The notes under the pieces: generated by a model | What the model saw: the letters and a program-made list of their open reading frames with translations, nothing else | The model's database searches: none | Told to the model about the DNA's origin: nothing | Source: JAJDXW01 sp965223775 | GTDB taxonomy: Bacteria; Pseudomonadota; Gammaproteobacteria; HK1 | Assembly (NCBI GenBank): GCA_965223775.1 | Contig: OZ245021.1 | Coordinates: 2,542,001 to 2,606,000 of the forward strand | Length of the DNA stretch: 64,000 nucleotides | Direction of reading: 5' to 3' | Translations under genes and position numbers: made by a program | In this document: positions 16,535 to 26,478 of the stretch, in pieces | How the letters are laid out: the number at the start of each line of letters is the position of its first letter | How positions within the stretch are numbered: position 1 is the stretch's first letter

Positions 16535-17449
16535 ATGAGAGAGGACATCTCGGAGTACGACAGGCGAGCGATCGCCGAGATCCATCAATGGAAGACGCCG
16601 GAACTGAGCTGGTTCGGGCAAGCGATGCGTGCAATCGACTGGCCACTAGCCAAGGCGAGCGATTGGTTCCTGGACCAGCCACTCGGCGGAGAAGCCATCA
16701 GGAAGGCCATCTCGGGCGTTGTCAGTGTGTGCAATGATGCCGCGCAATGGTCCGTGCGCCAAGAGGCGATCTATGGCGAGTTTCGGCGTGCCGGGCACGC
16801 CTTGGAGACGCCAGCCGACGTGACCTCGCTTGAGCTGGAGGACATCGACAGGGTCGTCGGCTTTCTCGACGCGAAGTACAAGGGCCTCGCAGCTGTCGAG
16901 GGCGCGGCGACCGGCGTCGCCGGGCTGCCGGGAATCTTCGTCGATCTACCGACGCTGGTGACGCTCAACCTGCGCGTCATTGGGGAATACGCGACGTACT
17001 ACGGGTTCGACGTCACGGTGCAGCACGAACGTCTGTTCGCCATGAACGTGTTGGGTCTGGCCTCAAGCCCGAAGGACGCGGCAAAGCAAGTGGCAATGGC
17101 TCAGCTTGTACGGATCGCGCGTGACGTCGCCATGCGAAGAACCTGGACTTCGCTTGAAGAGCATGCCTTCGTACAAGTCATCCAACAAATCGCACGAGCG
17201 GTCGGCGTTCGGCTGACCAAGGCGAAACTCGCGCAAGTTGTACCGGCAGTCGGGGCGGTAGTGGGGTTGGGATTCAATACCTACTACACGGGGAGAGTTT
17301 GCGAAGCCGCGTACTACCTGTATCGGGAGAGGTTCCTCGCCGAAAAGTACGGCCACGATGTGATTGATATGACCGTGGAGCCGGCACCTGATGTCGGGCG
17401 TTACGAGGAGACCGACGAGACAATACCTGGCGATGATTGTGACGGATAG
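16535..17449 (+). CDS. EcsC family protein
   Basis: 304 residues matching the EcsC family layout: a helical N-terminal part, then 'AVEGAATGVAGLPGIFVDLP' (about residues 112-131), 'LRVIGEYATYYGFD', and a Gly-rich amphipathic segment 'VVPAVGAVVGLGFNTYYTG' near the C-terminus. The biochemical role of the family is not established; relatives occur at membranes. The start at 16535 is ATG AGA GAG. It is followed by, and slightly overlaps, the nuclease gene. Confidence 0.75.
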   Translation: MREDISEYDRRAIAEIHQWKTPELSWFGQAMRAIDWPLAKASDWFLDQPLGGEAIRKAISGVVSVCNDAAQWSVRQEAIYGEFRRAGHALETPADVTSLELEDIDRVVGFLDAKYKGLAAVEGAATGVAGLPGIFVDLPTLVTLNLRVIGEYATYYGFDVTVQHERLFAMNVLGLASSPKDAAKQVAMAQLVRIARDVAMRRTWTSLEEHAFVQVIQQIARAVGVRLTKAKLAQVVPAVGAVVGLGFNTYYTGRVCEAAYYLYRERFLAEKYGHDVIDMTVEPAPDVGRYEETDETIPGDDCDG

Positions 17450-18218
17450 CAACGCCGCAGATGCTGCCGGCCATCGATTGTCGATAACACCACGTCCGCC
17501 GGCGGGGAGCGGACTCTCTCCAAGCGCACGGCGGCTGGCCGCCGCTGTCGTCCTGGCGGTACTTGCCGGAGCCGCGTCAGCGGAATCCTGGCGCGGCCTC
17601 ACCATCGCCCCCGAGCACCGCTGCTCGCCCTACGAGCGCAAGCGCGACTACCCCTACCCCCAGTCCGTCGAGCAGGACATCGTCCGGGCGCTGGGCGCGG
17701 TCTACGGGCCCTACACGGGCACTTGCTTCGGGTCGACCGGCGAGAGTGACATCGAGCACATCGTCGCTACGAGCGAGGCGCACGACTCCGGATTATGCGC
17801 CGCGGACAGGGCGACGAAGAGGCGGTTCGCAGCGGACCTTCGGAATCTCACCCTCGCCTCCCCCCGGGTGAAGCGCCACCAGAAGAGCGGCAAGGACGCG
17901 GGCGAGTGGATCCCGGAGCGGAACCGTTGCTGGTTCGATGGAAGAGTGCTCGAGGTGATTCGGGGCTGGTGTTCTCGTCGCCGTCGTGCTACTGCAGAGA
18001 CGGTGGTGGGCGTCGGTGCAAATTGCCCCGCTAGCGCAGCACTGTGCGGTCGCGGACAGCGTGACAGTCAGCGAGTCGGTGCCGTCCCGCTGGACCGTGA
18101 GCCTCCAGTTCAGATCGCTGCCCCGGGTCTGCGCGATACGCGGTTGATGCTGCCGCCGTTTATGAAACGGGTCGAAAATTTGCGTGACCGTGGAATCTGT
18201 ATGAGTCCCCACGGATAG
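17433..18218 (+). CDS. Exported HNH-type (DUF1524-like) nuclease, divergent C-terminus
   Basis: A signal-peptide-like segment 'RRLAAAVVLAVLAGAASA' precedes a compact nuclease core: 'DIEHIVATSEAHDSG', 'RFAADLRNLTLAS' and 'GKDAGEWIPERNRCWF' correspond to the His, Asn and downstream motifs of secreted DUF1524/HNH nucleases. After about residue 170 the sequence stops resembling the family and another frame carries a Cys-rich tail ('SPSCYCRDGGGRRC'), so a frameshift near 17960 is possible. The start is uncertain; ATG 17433 overlaps the EcsC gene's end, and later alternative starts would leave a more typical signal peptide. Confidence 0.6.
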   Translation: MIVTDSNAADAAGHRLSITPRPPAGSGLSPSARRLAAAVVLAVLAGAASAESWRGLTIAPEHRCSPYERKRDYPYPQSVEQDIVRALGAVYGPYTGTCFGSTGESDIEHIVATSEAHDSGLCAADRATKRRFAADLRNLTLASPRVKRHQKSGKDAGEWIPERNRCWFDGRVLEVIRGWCSRRRRATAETVVGVGANCPASAALCGRGQRDSQRVGAVPLDREPPVQIAAPGLRDTRLMLPPFMKRVENLRDRGICMSPHG

Positions 18219-18272
18219 AAAGGCTTATCATCGGCTGTGCTGAGTTCGACTTCCACTTCCCTGGGTACTTTC

Positions 18273-21203
18273 TTACTCGGCGTCGCCGTCAGTCTCATCG
18301 GGACGGGTCTGCTTTCCTCCATGGACGGACGGTTCGGAGCACCACTTCAATCGGACCAGATCGAGTGATTCGAAGAGAGTGTAGGGTAGTCCGAGGACCC
18401 CAAGAACCCTAGCATCGAGTTCTTTTCTCACGTGGTCTCGGTAGGCCTCGTTTGCCGGGAGGAACGACTTTCCGTCGAAGTCTCCGAAGACCTTGTCGAG
18501 GTCCGTCAGCTGCTTATTCTTGAGGTCTCGTACGTCGAGCGTTGGTAGACGGGGAACCGCAGTGATCTTGATGCTCGCGCGGCCCATCTGCGGTCTCACA
18601 CCGCACCACCAGTAAAGCATCAGCCCCAAGGTCGTGTTCGACCAAAGTAGCAGTGGGACCTCATAGCGTTCGTCGTGGGGCAAGAGATTGGGCCACGCCC
18701 TCCCGCCGATGCAGGGGTCGCCAGTCAAGCACGCGGCAAGGCTTTGCGAATTGAGTCGGAAGTCGACATTGTGATGGAGCCGGGAGGCCGTTGCGGCCCA
18801 AGTCTCGTTTGCTTTATCGCTCATTCTCTTGCGGACGACACCTCGTGCATCCGGGGTCACAACTAGGCCGCGTTCTCTCTCAGCGGCATGGCTCCACAGG
18901 ACAGGATACGTCGGGATCCCACGTCCTCGACCCTTGCGGATATCGAACGCGCCCCTTGTGCCCGTGCCATTGATGTCCATGTGGTAGAGCCCACGGTCGG
19001 CGAGGTGGCGCATCTCCGTGATTGGAAGTGAATGGATACGGGTGCTCCTGGGTAGATCCAGCTTTCCCTTGCGAAGCGCCGTCAGCATGTCGCCGACGTC
19101 CCAGTCGTGAATACCTGCGGCGCCGGCGTCCGCGAAGGTGCCCTTGATGGTGGCTCCCCTGTTGAGGGTCTTCGCGGACTCGTGCGCCTCGAAGAGAGTC
19201 TTCGGTCTTTCCACCAAGTTCACATACCGCACCACGCGAACCCTGCGGCGCTTCTTGGAGGACTTGGCACGGGTGGCTAGCACGAGGCATTCGGCCATGC
19301 CCGTATCGGCGGAGAACGAACGGGCGGTGGTTCCTGCCGTTGCGATGGAGACGACGTGGATGTCCTTGTACCAACGCGAGAGCGAATGTCGAGCGTTGCT
19401 CCAGGCTTGGCCGGACACGAAAGAAAACGGCAGGACCAGGGCGAGGACTCCCCCTGTCTTGAGCTTGTCATGGGCGAGGTCCATGAAGTCCGATGCGAGG
19501 CCCGCATTCCCGTGCCCGAACTCCCTGGTCACGGCCCGGAGCCTTCTCGACATCGCGAGTTGCTCGTCCTTGGTGGTGTCGAATCCTGCGAACGAGGGCA
19601 CCGGGACTCCCACCTTTTTCGCCTCTTGCCCAGTGGGACGCGTGAAGGGTGGATTCATGATCACGAGATCGAACGAATTGTGCTCGACGGGAAAGTCGTT
19701 GCCGGTGTCCGCTTCCTTCGCTCCCTTGGCGGTCATCCGTTTGCCGCCGATCTCGACTTGGTGGCCGAGTCCGCCATGAGTGAAAAGACTATGCCCGAAC
19801 TCCTCCATCCGAAGATCGAGCGCACCGATGTACGGAGTCTTGCGGTTGACTCGGCGAAGATTGGACAGCTCTTCATCGATCCCGAATGGGAGCACATGCA
19901 CCAGTGACCTGTCGTAGCCGATTGCCGGGTGCGCGCTCGACAGCATGGACGCGGTGAGGTGCGCCGCGGAAGGCATGATGTCGGTACCAAGAAGAACCTG
20001 CTCCATCAATTCGCGGTGCAGCTCGCGATCGTCTAAGCCGGTCCGACGAAGTCGTCGGTAGATTGCGCTTTGCGTCGCTGACAGCAGCGTCCCGGTCCCG
20101 CAGGCGAAATCGGCGATCTTGAGAGCCTTGATCTGCTCCTCGTCAGACCATTCCACGTTGAGTCTCGACACGGCGAGTTCGGCAAGCAGGCACGCTGATG
20201 GGGGAAGCGTATAGAACGTGGCGAGGAATTTCCGGTCCGAGATGAGGGTCTGAAACATGCGGGCCGCGAGGTCGTGGAAGGTGGTCGCTCCTACTTTCAG
20301 GAGTTCCTCGGCAACCTCGTTCGCCTTGTCGAGGAGCGGATTGGCCACCCGCCCCGGAACCGTCTGGACGATGTCATTGGCGATGCTGAAGATGGGCCAG
20401 TAGTTCACTTCCAGGATCGCCTTCCAGTTCCTGAGCACTTTGCTCTTCAGGAACCCGTTCCTGCCAGACCCCGATAATACGGAGGGGATTTTGCATTGCC
20501 CTTCGATGGCGTAGTGGAAGACGAAAGCGTTGACGACAATCGCTACCGCCATTCTGGTCGTCTGTTGCCCTTCCTCCTGGTGCAGGACCCCTGCCAGTTC
20601 GGAGTTGAACGCCTTGCCTTTGCCTAGGATCTCCAGTCGGGAACTCGCATCCTGGACGCCGTGAGAAAGAACTTCCTCGCCTGCCTTGATGCGCTTCTCG
20701 GACAAGGAGACGACCTCGACGGCATCGGCCAGATCATCGACTTTTCCCTCGATCCACTCCTCATCGTGTTCTGGCCAGCGTTTGATGGCATCGTTCTCGC
20801 CAAGCTGGTGAACTGCGTAGCGCAACCGCGCGTTGGCGACTCCAGACGCCTTCAGCCTGCCTGGATAGACGACGGAGATCCCGGATTCGATCACGTTCCC
20901 CGTAGGGTCGATGGTGAGCCCAATGCGGTTGTGGACCTGCTCTCGGAGCGCGGTCCCTACTTTCGGAGCTTCAAACTTCGTCTCGATCGCGACGGGCTGG
21001 CCACCAGGATTCTCGACCAACACATCGATCTTCAGTCCTGACCGTCGTCGGATGGTCCCTGTCGAATCGATGTGTACGTTGCCGTCGTTCCACATTGGGT
21101 GTCGAGCGATGAGCAATTTGCCCAATTCGGCGTTGAGGATTTCTTCCCTTTGTCGAGGCACCGGCGGCTCCGTCGCTTCCAAGAGCGGCAGATCGTAGCC
21201 CAC
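18273..21203 (-). CDS. Nuclease-methylase fusion resembling type IIG restriction-modification enzymes
   Basis: 976 residues. An N-terminal PD-(D/E)XK-like stretch is visible: D60 in 'GLKIDVLVE' and E74-x-K76 in 'VAIETKFE'. The central part is an N6-adenine methylase with SAM motif 'IADFACGTGTLLS' (about residue 363) and catalytic 'VIMNPPFTR' (about 513). The C-terminal 300 residues resemble a target-recognition region. Such fusions cut and methylate from one chain; a DISARM-type methylase role with the genes across the IS is an alternative. The start is GTG 21203, and an IS1380 element ends only about 20 bases upstream, so its promoter may have been replaced. Confidence 0.7.
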   Translation of the reverse strand: MGYDLPLLEATEPPVPRQREEILNAELGKLLIARHPMWNDGNVHIDSTGTIRRRSGLKIDVLVENPGGQPVAIETKFEAPKVGTALREQVHNRIGLTIDPTGNVIESGISVVYPGRLKASGVANARLRYAVHQLGENDAIKRWPEHDEEWIEGKVDDLADAVEVVSLSEKRIKAGEEVLSHGVQDASSRLEILGKGKAFNSELAGVLHQEEGQQTTRMAVAIVVNAFVFHYAIEGQCKIPSVLSGSGRNGFLKSKVLRNWKAILEVNYWPIFSIANDIVQTVPGRVANPLLDKANEVAEELLKVGATTFHDLAARMFQTLISDRKFLATFYTLPPSACLLAELAVSRLNVEWSDEEQIKALKIADFACGTGTLLSATQSAIYRRLRRTGLDDRELHRELMEQVLLGTDIMPSAAHLTASMLSSAHPAIGYDRSLVHVLPFGIDEELSNLRRVNRKTPYIGALDLRMEEFGHSLFTHGGLGHQVEIGGKRMTAKGAKEADTGNDFPVEHNSFDLVIMNPPFTRPTGQEAKKVGVPVPSFAGFDTTKDEQLAMSRRLRAVTREFGHGNAGLASDFMDLAHDKLKTGGVLALVLPFSFVSGQAWSNARHSLSRWYKDIHVVSIATAGTTARSFSADTGMAECLVLATRAKSSKKRRRVRVVRYVNLVERPKTLFEAHESAKTLNRGATIKGTFADAGAAGIHDWDVGDMLTALRKGKLDLPRSTRIHSLPITEMRHLADRGLYHMDINGTGTRGAFDIRKGRGRGIPTYPVLWSHAAERERGLVVTPDARGVVRKRMSDKANETWAATASRLHHNVDFRLNSQSLAACLTGDPCIGGRAWPNLLPHDERYEVPLLLWSNTTLGLMLYWWCGVRPQMGRASIKITAVPRLPTLDVRDLKNKQLTDLDKVFGDFDGKSFLPANEAYRDHVRKELDARVLGVLGLPYTLFESLDLVRLKWCSEPSVHGGKQTRPDETDGDAE

Positions 21204-21226
21204 TGGGGTTTCGTTGGAGCAGCGGG

Positions 21227-22865
21227 CTAGCCCGCATGTTGCATGAAGGTCGCGATTTTGTTTTCTGGGGCGTTATTTGGCTTTCTTCGGAGCGTTTTCG
21301 AGAGGTCGGTCGGCGGTTGATGGCCCGGAGGGTCGGTGTGGAGCGGCGGACAGGGACATTTCAGTGTTTTTCAAGCCGCGCGGGCGGTGCGAAGCGCAAC
21401 GCGCCGCTCCGGGACCGGATTGGAAGTCGTTGTCGTGGACGCGGCCGCGCGGAGCGACGCTATCCGGCGGTCAGCCGATGCACCAGGAGCCGGAACACGG
21501 CCTGGTCGGGGCAGGCGCTGGACAGGCGCACCGCCACGGTGCGGGTATTTCGGGTGACCACGGCGCCGATCTTGAGCAGCCGAAGCCGGAGCGTTTGGCA
21601 TTGCGCTCGGGCCAAGTCCGTCCCCCGCAGTGCGGTGCGGCGCATCGTTTCGAGCAAGGTGTAGGCCAAGGCGGCCAGCAACACCCGGTACTGGTTCGTC
21701 CACCACTTCGAGCTCGAGGTGCGGTCGGCAAACAGCGCGAGTTGTTGCTCCTTTATCCGGTTCTCCATGTCGCCGCGCGCGCAGTACACCCGCTCATAGA
21801 GCTCGTTCGCCTCACCCTCGAGGTTGGTCACGATGAAACGCGGGTTTCGCCCCTTGGGACCGTACTCGATGCGGGCGATGACCCGCCGGGTGCGGCGCCA
21901 GCTCCCCGCCGCGTACTGGAACTCGTGGAACAACCGATTCTTGCGTCCGGTCGCCTCGAAGCCGTCCTTGGCGACCTCGCACGCCACCTGAACCTCGCGT
22001 TCGAGAACCGTATTTCGGGCCAACCCCACGATGTATTGAACGTCGTTGCGATCGCACCAATCGAGCATCCGGTGTCGGCAGAACCCCGAGTCGCCCCGAA
22101 ACACGATACGAACTTCCGGCCATGCTTGGCGCAACCGCTTGACCAGCAGCGACAATATCGACCAGGCATGCTTCGACGCATCGATGTTCGAGGGCCGAAG
22201 GTACGCGACCAGCAACTGCTGGCCGCAGAACACGTACAGCGGCAGAAAGCAGTAGCAGTCGTAGTACCCGTGGAAGAACCGCCCGGGCTGGTGACCGTGC
22301 ACCGGGTCGTCGGTCGCGTCGAAGTCCAGCACCAGTTCCTCGGGCCGGTGCGCGAACGAGCCGATGAACTGTTCCACCAGTTGGTGTTGAATCGCAATCG
22401 CCCACTGCCGCTCGGCCCGCTGCTCGAATCGGCATAGCGTCGACGAGCTCGCCAGCGACTCGTCGCGCTCACACGCCGTCTGAACCACCGGATCGTCGCG
22501 AAGGGCGTCGTGGTCGTTCAGATCTTCGTATCCCAACGCCACCGCATGCACGCGCTGACGCACCATCGTCACCACCTCGTGACGAACCTTCCCACGCTGG
22601 CGCTGATCACCGAGCGCACGCGCCACGCGTGCGGTCAAACCCATCTGCCGATCCAACTCCCGCAATAGCAATGCGCCGCCATTGGAAGAAATCGACCCGC
22701 CGGAGAAATTCACCCGCACTTGGCGCTTGCGGCAGTTTGAAAACGAGAACGCTTCGTGGTTACATTCTGTCACCGTCTGGCTCCCGGTTAGATCCAGGGT
22801 AAGCAACTGAATTATAACCGATTACGGGGTCAGACGGTTCCTTTTTCGCGGGTTATCCGGGCTAG
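21227..22865. mobile_element. IS1380-family insertion sequence
   Basis: About 1.64 kb, bounded by short inverted ends CTAGCCCGCAT (21227) and ATCCGGGCTAG (to 22865). It carries one intact transposase. I see no clear target duplication, so the exact ends are tentative. It separates the methylase gene from the divergent DUF499 operon. Confidence 0.7.
21460..22806 (-). CDS. IS1380-family transposase
   Basis: 448 residues of normal length with IS1380 features: N-terminal 'FSGGSISSNGGALLLRELD', 'LVLDFDATDDPVHGHQPG' with the first Asp, 'VRIVFRGDSGFCRHRMLDWC' with the second, and 'ELYERVYCARGDMENRIKEQ' near the Glu. The frame is intact. Confidence 0.92.
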   Translation of the reverse strand: MLTLDLTGSQTVTECNHEAFSFSNCRKRQVRVNFSGGSISSNGGALLLRELDRQMGLTARVARALGDQRQRGKVRHEVVTMVRQRVHAVALGYEDLNDHDALRDDPVVQTACERDESLASSSTLCRFEQRAERQWAIAIQHQLVEQFIGSFAHRPEELVLDFDATDDPVHGHQPGRFFHGYYDCYCFLPLYVFCGQQLLVAYLRPSNIDASKHAWSILSLLVKRLRQAWPEVRIVFRGDSGFCRHRMLDWCDRNDVQYIVGLARNTVLEREVQVACEVAKDGFEATGRKNRLFHEFQYAAGSWRRTRRVIARIEYGPKGRNPRFIVTNLEGEANELYERVYCARGDMENRIKEQQLALFADRTSSSKWWTNQYRVLLAALAYTLLETMRRTALRGTDLARAQCQTLRLRLLKIGAVVTRNTRTVAVRLSSACPDQAVFRLLVHRLTAG

Positions 22866-23448
22866 GAGCGTGCGCCGCAGGAAATTCTTGTGGGAATTTT
22901 CCCCATTAAAGCCTCCAAATTGTTCGAAAAATCCCGGATTTTAGGGATGCGGAACCGATTTCGGCGCATTTCGACCGATAATCCGGAGCTGTATCCCCAC
23001 CTTTGGCTTGCAGAAGTGTTCTGCGGCGCACACTCCTAGGAGACCCCGATTAGCAAGAGATGCACTGCCACGTGGCTGCGGTCCAACTCGTGCTCGGGCA
23101 TCTTCCTGCTTCAAAGGGATTCCGGCCCACGTCCTTCGGAGAGACGCAGAAGCAGTCCTGGGGCTCACGCGCTGGTTCGGTCGTCTTTCTCTTGCCGGGG
23201 GAGAAGGAGGCCCGCGAAGTTGGTCACTCCGCACGACTGTTCGCGCGTTCTCCGTCGGTTTGGTCTGGTAGACGAGCAGGGCCAATCCATCGTCATGCAC
23301 CGCTTTCGTGCGACGTTTCGGGTACGGGACAGGTGTGGTGCGTCTCGATGGGGCATGTTCGGGCCTCAATGACGGCGCAAGAGAGCGAGCACAAGCCGAA
23401 TGACGTTACGATCCCCCCGTCGAACATGAGGAAGGTGAGACGGGAGGG
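22866..23448. other. Leader region upstream of the DUF499 operon
   Basis: 583 bases without a supportable gene. The first 100 bases are AT-richer than the surroundings and contain short inverted repeats (AAATTC...GAATTT near 22880; AAAATCC/GGATTTT near 22929). They may be IS debris or the operon's regulatory region. GGGAGGG just before 23449 is a good ribosome site. Confidence 0.4.
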
Positions 23449-26400
23449 ATGAGCACCCCCACGATATTCGAGACCTGCCGCCCGCGCGGGGACGTCCTGA
23501 GCGGTGCGGTGGCGGATGCGGACTTCGCCGCGGACCTCGCATCGGTCGTCGCCGGTCCCGGGGACACGGCGTACGGCGAGCCTGCCCGGTTCTTCGCGGA
23601 CACCTACCCCACGCGGGGACTCCGCGACCTGCTCGCGAACGTGTGCAGACGGCTCTCGGGCGCCGGCGGTGAAGTCGCAGCCATCTTCAGGCTCGACACC
23701 GCCTACGGCGGCGGCAAAACCCACGGACTCATCGCGCTCACCCATGCAGCGCGCGGATTCGAGGGTGTATCGAACATCGCCGAATTTGTCGACAAGGACC
23801 TGGTCCCGTCAGGTCAGGTCCGGATCGCGGCGTTCGATGGGGAGAACGCAGATCCCGCCAACGGTCGCGCCATGGGCGACGACGTGCACGCGTACACACC
23901 CTGGGGAGAGATCGCGTACGCGCTCGCCGGCAAGGAGGGGTACGAGCGAGTCCGAAAGAGCGACGAGACCGGGATCGCGCCAGGCGCGGAGACGCTCCGC
24001 GAACTCTTTGGTGGCGAGCCCGCCCTCATCCTCCTCGACGAGCTCTCGGTCTACCTTCGAAAAGTCCGCCGCCTGGACGACTCCTGGTCTCAGCTGACGG
24101 CGTTCCTGACGTCACTGTTCAAGGCCGTGGAGGGCGCGCAGAAGGCCGCCCTCGTCTACACCCTTGCCATCGGGAAGGACGGGGTCGCGAGCGATGCGTA
24201 TAGCCAGGAGAACGACTTCATCGCAAGACAGATGAGCGAGGCAGAGAGCGTCTCGGCAAGGAAGGCGACCCTGCTCAACCCCACCGAAGAGGACGAGACA
24301 GTCCAGGTCCTCAAGCGCCGACTTTTCGAACAGATCAATGAGGGGGCGGTCTGGAACGTGATCGACGCGTACCGGGAGTGCTGGAGCGCGAACCGTGAAT
24401 CGCTGTCGGCGCAAGCCGCAAACACGCACACGGTGGACGAGTTCGGAGCGAGCTATCCGCTCCACCCAGACGTGCTCGAGACCCTGACCGGGAAGACCGC
24501 GACCCTCGAGAACTTCCAGCGCGTGCGCGGGATGCTCCGGCTCCTTGCGCGGACCATCGCGAACCTCTGGGACAAACGACCAGAGGACGCGACCGCAATC
24601 CACGTGCACCACATCGACCCGAGCTACGAGCCCATCCGCCAGGAGATCGTGACCCGTCTCGGGCAGAAGGCTTACTTGCCCGCGCTCGGGCACGATGTTG
24701 CGGGGAGCGAGGGAGGAGCGCTCGCAGAAGAGATCGACGAGCGGGACCACGCCGGCATGGCGCCCTACGCGGTGTACGCCGCCCGGACCATCTTTCTCCA
24801 CACGCTCGCGTTCAACGAGCAGCTCCGGGGGATCTCGCCAGAGGACCTCCGCTACTCGGTGCTCTCCCCCAGAACGGACTTGAGCTTCATCGAGCAGGCC
24901 CGAAAGAGCTTTGTCGCGGACTCCGCCTACCTCGACGACCGACCGGCAGCCGAGAACCGGATGCGTTTCCTTGTGGAGGCGAACCTGCGGCAGATCATCC
25001 GCGGCGAAGAACGGCATGTCGACGCGGGCGAGGCGCGAGCGCAGCTCGACGACCGGATCAAGCAAATCTTCGGAGGGGCGACCTTCGACCTCATCCCCTT
25101 CGCAAGCGGACCGTTTGACGTGCCGGACGACGTGGGGGACGGGCGCCCGAAGCTCGCCCTCCTTCACTATGACGCGCTCACCGTCGGAGCGACCGTAAGC
25201 GACGTGCCCGATCTTATCGAGTCGGTCTACGAGAGAAAGGGCTCCGAAGGGAAGGCCCTGCGAAGGTTTCGCAACCACATCGTCTTCGTCGTGGCGGACG
25301 ACGCGCAGAAGAACGAGATGCAGCGAAGGGTCCGGGAGCGCCTCGCGCTCCAGGAACTCAAGAAGCCCGAGCGCCTCCTCAACCTCGCCGAGCACCAGCA
25401 GGACAAGGTCCGGGAACTCGCCGAGAAGTCCGAACACGAACTCGCGATCGCCATCCAGCAGTGCTACCGGCACCTCTTCTACCCGTCGAGGAACCGGATC
25501 GGATCGAGCCTAGTCGACCTCGCGCACTCGGCGCTCGACATGCACTCGGCATCGCAAAGGCCCGGGGCCGGGCAGACCGAGATTGTCCGGGCGCTGAGGG
25601 ACCAGAACAAGCTCCGGCTGAGCGAGGACGAGCCGGACTCGCCCGCCTATGTCCGGGACCGGACAGCCCTCAAGCGAGGCCAGATCACGACGAGGGAACT
25701 CAGGGACGAATTCCGGAAGGACGCGGCGCTCCCGATCCTCATCGGCGACGACATCTTCCGCCGGGGCGTGCTCCGGGGTGTCGACCTTGGCGAGTACGTG
25801 TACCGCCGGGGCGAACTCCTCTTCGGGCCCGGGGATCCCACCACCACGATCGACATCGACGAGCAGTCGGTGGTGTTCACGATGGCGTTCGCCAAGAACA
25901 CGGGCGTGTGGCCAAGACCGGACCCCAAGGAGCCGGAGCCGGCGGAGCCCCCCGTGACCACCGGTTCCGGGTCTGGTGGGGAAGGCGGGAAACCAAGGGG
26001 CGATAGGCCAGACGCGAAGCCCGGATCTAAGGGAGGAACGTTCAAAGCGGACGGGGTCTTGAAAGAGGCGCTCGTCAAGCTGTGGGAGCAGGCGCGGTCA
26101 AAGGACGTGGAGGCGCTCTCACGGATCGAGATCAGCATGTTCGAGGCGAGCGACGGATTCCGGCTGCTGGGTGCGATCGGGGGCGTGTCCGGGGCGGAGA
26201 AGACAGTCACTATGGAAGGCGGTTACGAGACGCGTGACGGTGGACGATACGAGATGAACTTCGAAGGGCCGGTCCCCGATGCCGAGCCCGTGCGGGAATT
26301 TCTCGAGCCCCAGCTGAGGGACGCTGCGGAACGTGAGCTCGAGGTGCGGTTTGCGCTCGAGTTCGGGACAGGGCTCCCGCTGAAGGGGGACGAGCCTGAG

Positions 26401-26478
26401 AAGCTCGCCGAGCGACTGACCCGGTTTGCGAGCGGAGCGGCGTACGTGTCGGCAACGGCAGAAGCGAGGACAAGATGA
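23449..26478 (+). CDS. DUF499-family AAA-type ATPase of a methylation-linked defence locus
   Basis: 1009 residues. Walker A 'TAYGGGKTHG' lies at about 82-91 and a Walker-B-like strand 'PALILLDELSVYLRK' at about 188-202, as in DUF499 proteins. A Gly/Pro-rich linker (about 820-870) separates the ATPase from a C-terminal domain. DUF499 ATPases are found beside DUF1156 methylases and large helicases in defence islands; their biochemical role is not settled. It overlaps the next gene by 4 nt (ATGA). Confidence 0.85.
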   Translation: MSTPTIFETCRPRGDVLSGAVADADFAADLASVVAGPGDTAYGEPARFFADTYPTRGLRDLLANVCRRLSGAGGEVAAIFRLDTAYGGGKTHGLIALTHAARGFEGVSNIAEFVDKDLVPSGQVRIAAFDGENADPANGRAMGDDVHAYTPWGEIAYALAGKEGYERVRKSDETGIAPGAETLRELFGGEPALILLDELSVYLRKVRRLDDSWSQLTAFLTSLFKAVEGAQKAALVYTLAIGKDGVASDAYSQENDFIARQMSEAESVSARKATLLNPTEEDETVQVLKRRLFEQINEGAVWNVIDAYRECWSANRESLSAQAANTHTVDEFGASYPLHPDVLETLTGKTATLENFQRVRGMLRLLARTIANLWDKRPEDATAIHVHHIDPSYEPIRQEIVTRLGQKAYLPALGHDVAGSEGGALAEEIDERDHAGMAPYAVYAARTIFLHTLAFNEQLRGISPEDLRYSVLSPRTDLSFIEQARKSFVADSAYLDDRPAAENRMRFLVEANLRQIIRGEERHVDAGEARAQLDDRIKQIFGGATFDLIPFASGPFDVPDDVGDGRPKLALLHYDALTVGATVSDVPDLIESVYERKGSEGKALRRFRNHIVFVVADDAQKNEMQRRVRERLALQELKKPERLLNLAEHQQDKVRELAEKSEHELAIAIQQCYRHLFYPSRNRIGSSLVDLAHSALDMHSASQRPGAGQTEIVRALRDQNKLRLSEDEPDSPAYVRDRTALKRGQITTRELRDEFRKDAALPILIGDDIFRRGVLRGVDLGEYVYRRGELLFGPGDPTTTIDIDEQSVVFTMAFAKNTGVWPRPDPKEPEPAEPPVTTGSGSGGEGGKPRGDRPDAKPGSKGGTFKADGVLKEALVKLWEQARSKDVEALSRIEISMFEASDGFRLLGAIGGVSGAEKTVTMEGGYETRDGGRYEMNFEGPVPDAEPVREFLEPQLRDAAERELEVRFALEFGTGLPLKGDEPEKLAERLTRFASGAAYVSATAEARTR

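Noticed and set aside
23460..23490. CGCGCGGGGA-type motif resembling a CRISPR repeat
   Set aside because: Single occurrence inside the DUF499 coding sequence with no second copy at CRISPR spacing.
24112..25473. Minus-strand open frame of 453 codons
   Set aside because: Antisense shadow of the DUF499 gene; no motif.
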